15,454 nt of DNA. Source: JALZVT01 sp964519335 (lineage in GTDB: Bacteria > Pseudomonadota > Gammaproteobacteria > Pseudomonadales > Azotimanducaceae). Below are positions 15,075-15,454 of the stretch, piece by piece. The stretch lies in assembly GCA_964519335.1 (NCBI GenBank), contig CAZFIA010000098.1, forward strand, positions 1 to 15,454, written 5' to 3'. How positions within the stretch are numbered: position 1 is the first letter of the stretch; each line of letters opens with the position of its first letter. The position numbers and the translations under genes were made by a program. The notes under the pieces were generated by a model that had not been told where the DNA came from, did no database searches, and saw nothing but the letters and a program-made list of their open reading frames with translations.

Positions 15075-15290
15075 AAGTAGCCGTCCGAATGCCACCTGTG
15101 ATTACACATCCTGTGCTGCTCAGAACATTATTCTGCAAGTACCGGCCTACGAACGTGAATTGTCCGAAGCGAATTGTAGCTATCGCGTAAACACCGTTTT
15201 AGCTTAAGATTTACCGACGTCAGGTCACAGTGGTAACGCTACCTGGTTCTCATTTGAATCCCAGCTGCATTTAGCTAAGCGAGAAAATCT

Positions 15291-15454
15291 ATGAAAATTG
15301 CAGGAATTTCACTGCTGGTCGTATTGATCATTGGAGTGATCGGTTACCTGAGTTTCTGCCCCTGTGGCCCGGTGCCCGGCGCCTGGCTGTTTGGTGATAC
15401 TGCTCCGGACGAAGTCGAGGATTGGTCGTTTGTTAACGATCGCGCAGCGGTACC
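15291..15454 (+). CDS. Membrane-anchored protein of unknown function, N-terminus only
   Basis: An open frame from ATG at 15291 runs off the right edge after 54 codons. It starts MKIAGISLLVVLIIGVIGYL, a single hydrophobic anchor or signal segment, then FCPCGPVPGAWLFGD and EDWSFVNDRAAV. I recognise the PGxxLxGD...DWSFV pattern from uncharacterised envelope proteins of environmental proteobacteria but can attach no function. The cysteine pair FCPC just after the membrane segment is notable and could be a lipid-anchor or redox feature. A weak GAGA lies before the ATG. Confidence 0.65.
   Translation, partial: MKIAGISLLVVLIIGVIGYLSFCPCGPVPGAWLFGDTAPDEVEDWSFVNDRAAV

Larger units (their letters stand above)
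14762..15290. other. Long gene-poor interval with a GC hairpin and a possible small ORF
   Basis: About 530 bp between the VOC gene and the last gene. It holds a 22-base all-purine run (14843-14864), a GC-rich hairpin (14862-14897) and a small ORF candidate at 14913. The rest shows no long ORF with homology on either strand. A minus-strand open frame at 14786-15109 has no recognisable motif and is treated as chance. A stretch near 15210-15270 faintly recalls tRNA D- and T-arms but does not fold as a cloverleaf by eye. Confidence 0.5.

Noticed and set aside
14786..15109. 107-codon minus-strand open frame
   Set aside because: No motif, no ribosome site, unlikely composition, and it overlaps the GC hairpin and the small plus-strand candidate.
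15205..15270. tRNA-like stretch with D-arm-like and T-arm-like (TTGAATCCC) wording
   Set aside because: No acceptor stem or anticodon arm pairs by eye, and the spacing between the supposed arms is wrong for a cloverleaf.
1..15454. Defence system, prophage, integron, CRISPR array or insertion sequence
   Set aside because: No transposase, integrase, repeats with spacers, nuclease/helicase sets or terminal inverted repeats were found.

Overview
The window looks like chromosomal DNA of moderate GC content from a proteobacterium, most likely a marine or environmental gammaproteobacterium. The inference rests on the mix of families: a spinster-like MFS permease, a Coq4-family quinone protein, a pair of PhyH dioxygenases, a TIGR03564-like LLM oxidoreductase and a YdbS/YdbT-like PH-domain pair. 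No rRNA, convincing tRNA, insertion sequence, phage gene or CRISPR array was seen. This is a densely packed housekeeping/accessory region, not a mobile island. Genus-level placement cannot be made from the sequence alone. || Layout: 1-114 (-) is the N-terminus of an exported protein, cut by the window edge. It is divergent from an overlapping pair of membrane PH-domain (bPH2) genes at 177-2214 (+). 2229-4555 (-) is a likely three-gene operon read right to left: a membrane-anchored double glutaredoxin, a spinster-type MFS transporter, and an ATGA-coupled third gene that is now a pseudogene. That pseudogene is a deazaflavin (F420)-type nitroreductase remnant with an in-frame TAG and a lost C-terminus. 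4764-5366 (+) is a LysE-family exporter, converging with a class C beta-lactamase-like serine hydrolase (5358-6584, -). A near-palindrome lies between that hydrolase and the divergent Coq4-family gene (6722-7519, +). 7657-9618 (+) is a sensor histidine kinase whose N-terminal half is a multi-pass membrane domain. It converges with a metallo-beta-lactamase-fold lipoprotein (9608-10573, -), which is divergent from a LysR regulator (10760-11632, +); an LTTR-like box lies between the two. 11708-12625 (+) is a predicted F420-type LLM oxidoreductase whose 3' end overlaps that of the first of two PhyH-like Fe(II)/2-oxoglutarate dioxygenases (12595-13431 and 13469-14296, -). A VOC-fold protein follows (14393-14761, +). 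After about 530 bp of mostly non-coding DNA, a membrane-anchored protein begins at 15291 and runs off the window. || How the genes work together: the clearest functional units are the PH-domain pair, the glutaredoxin-MFS-pseudogene operon, the divergent MBL/LysR pair and the PhyH pair. The most informative signals are the decayed F420-type gene at the end of the MFS operon alongside an apparently intact F420-type LLM gene, the transporter-like membrane half of the histidine kinase, and three convergent 3' overlaps, one of which contains a hairpin spanning both coding ends. I did not find a clearly novel defence or mobile system.
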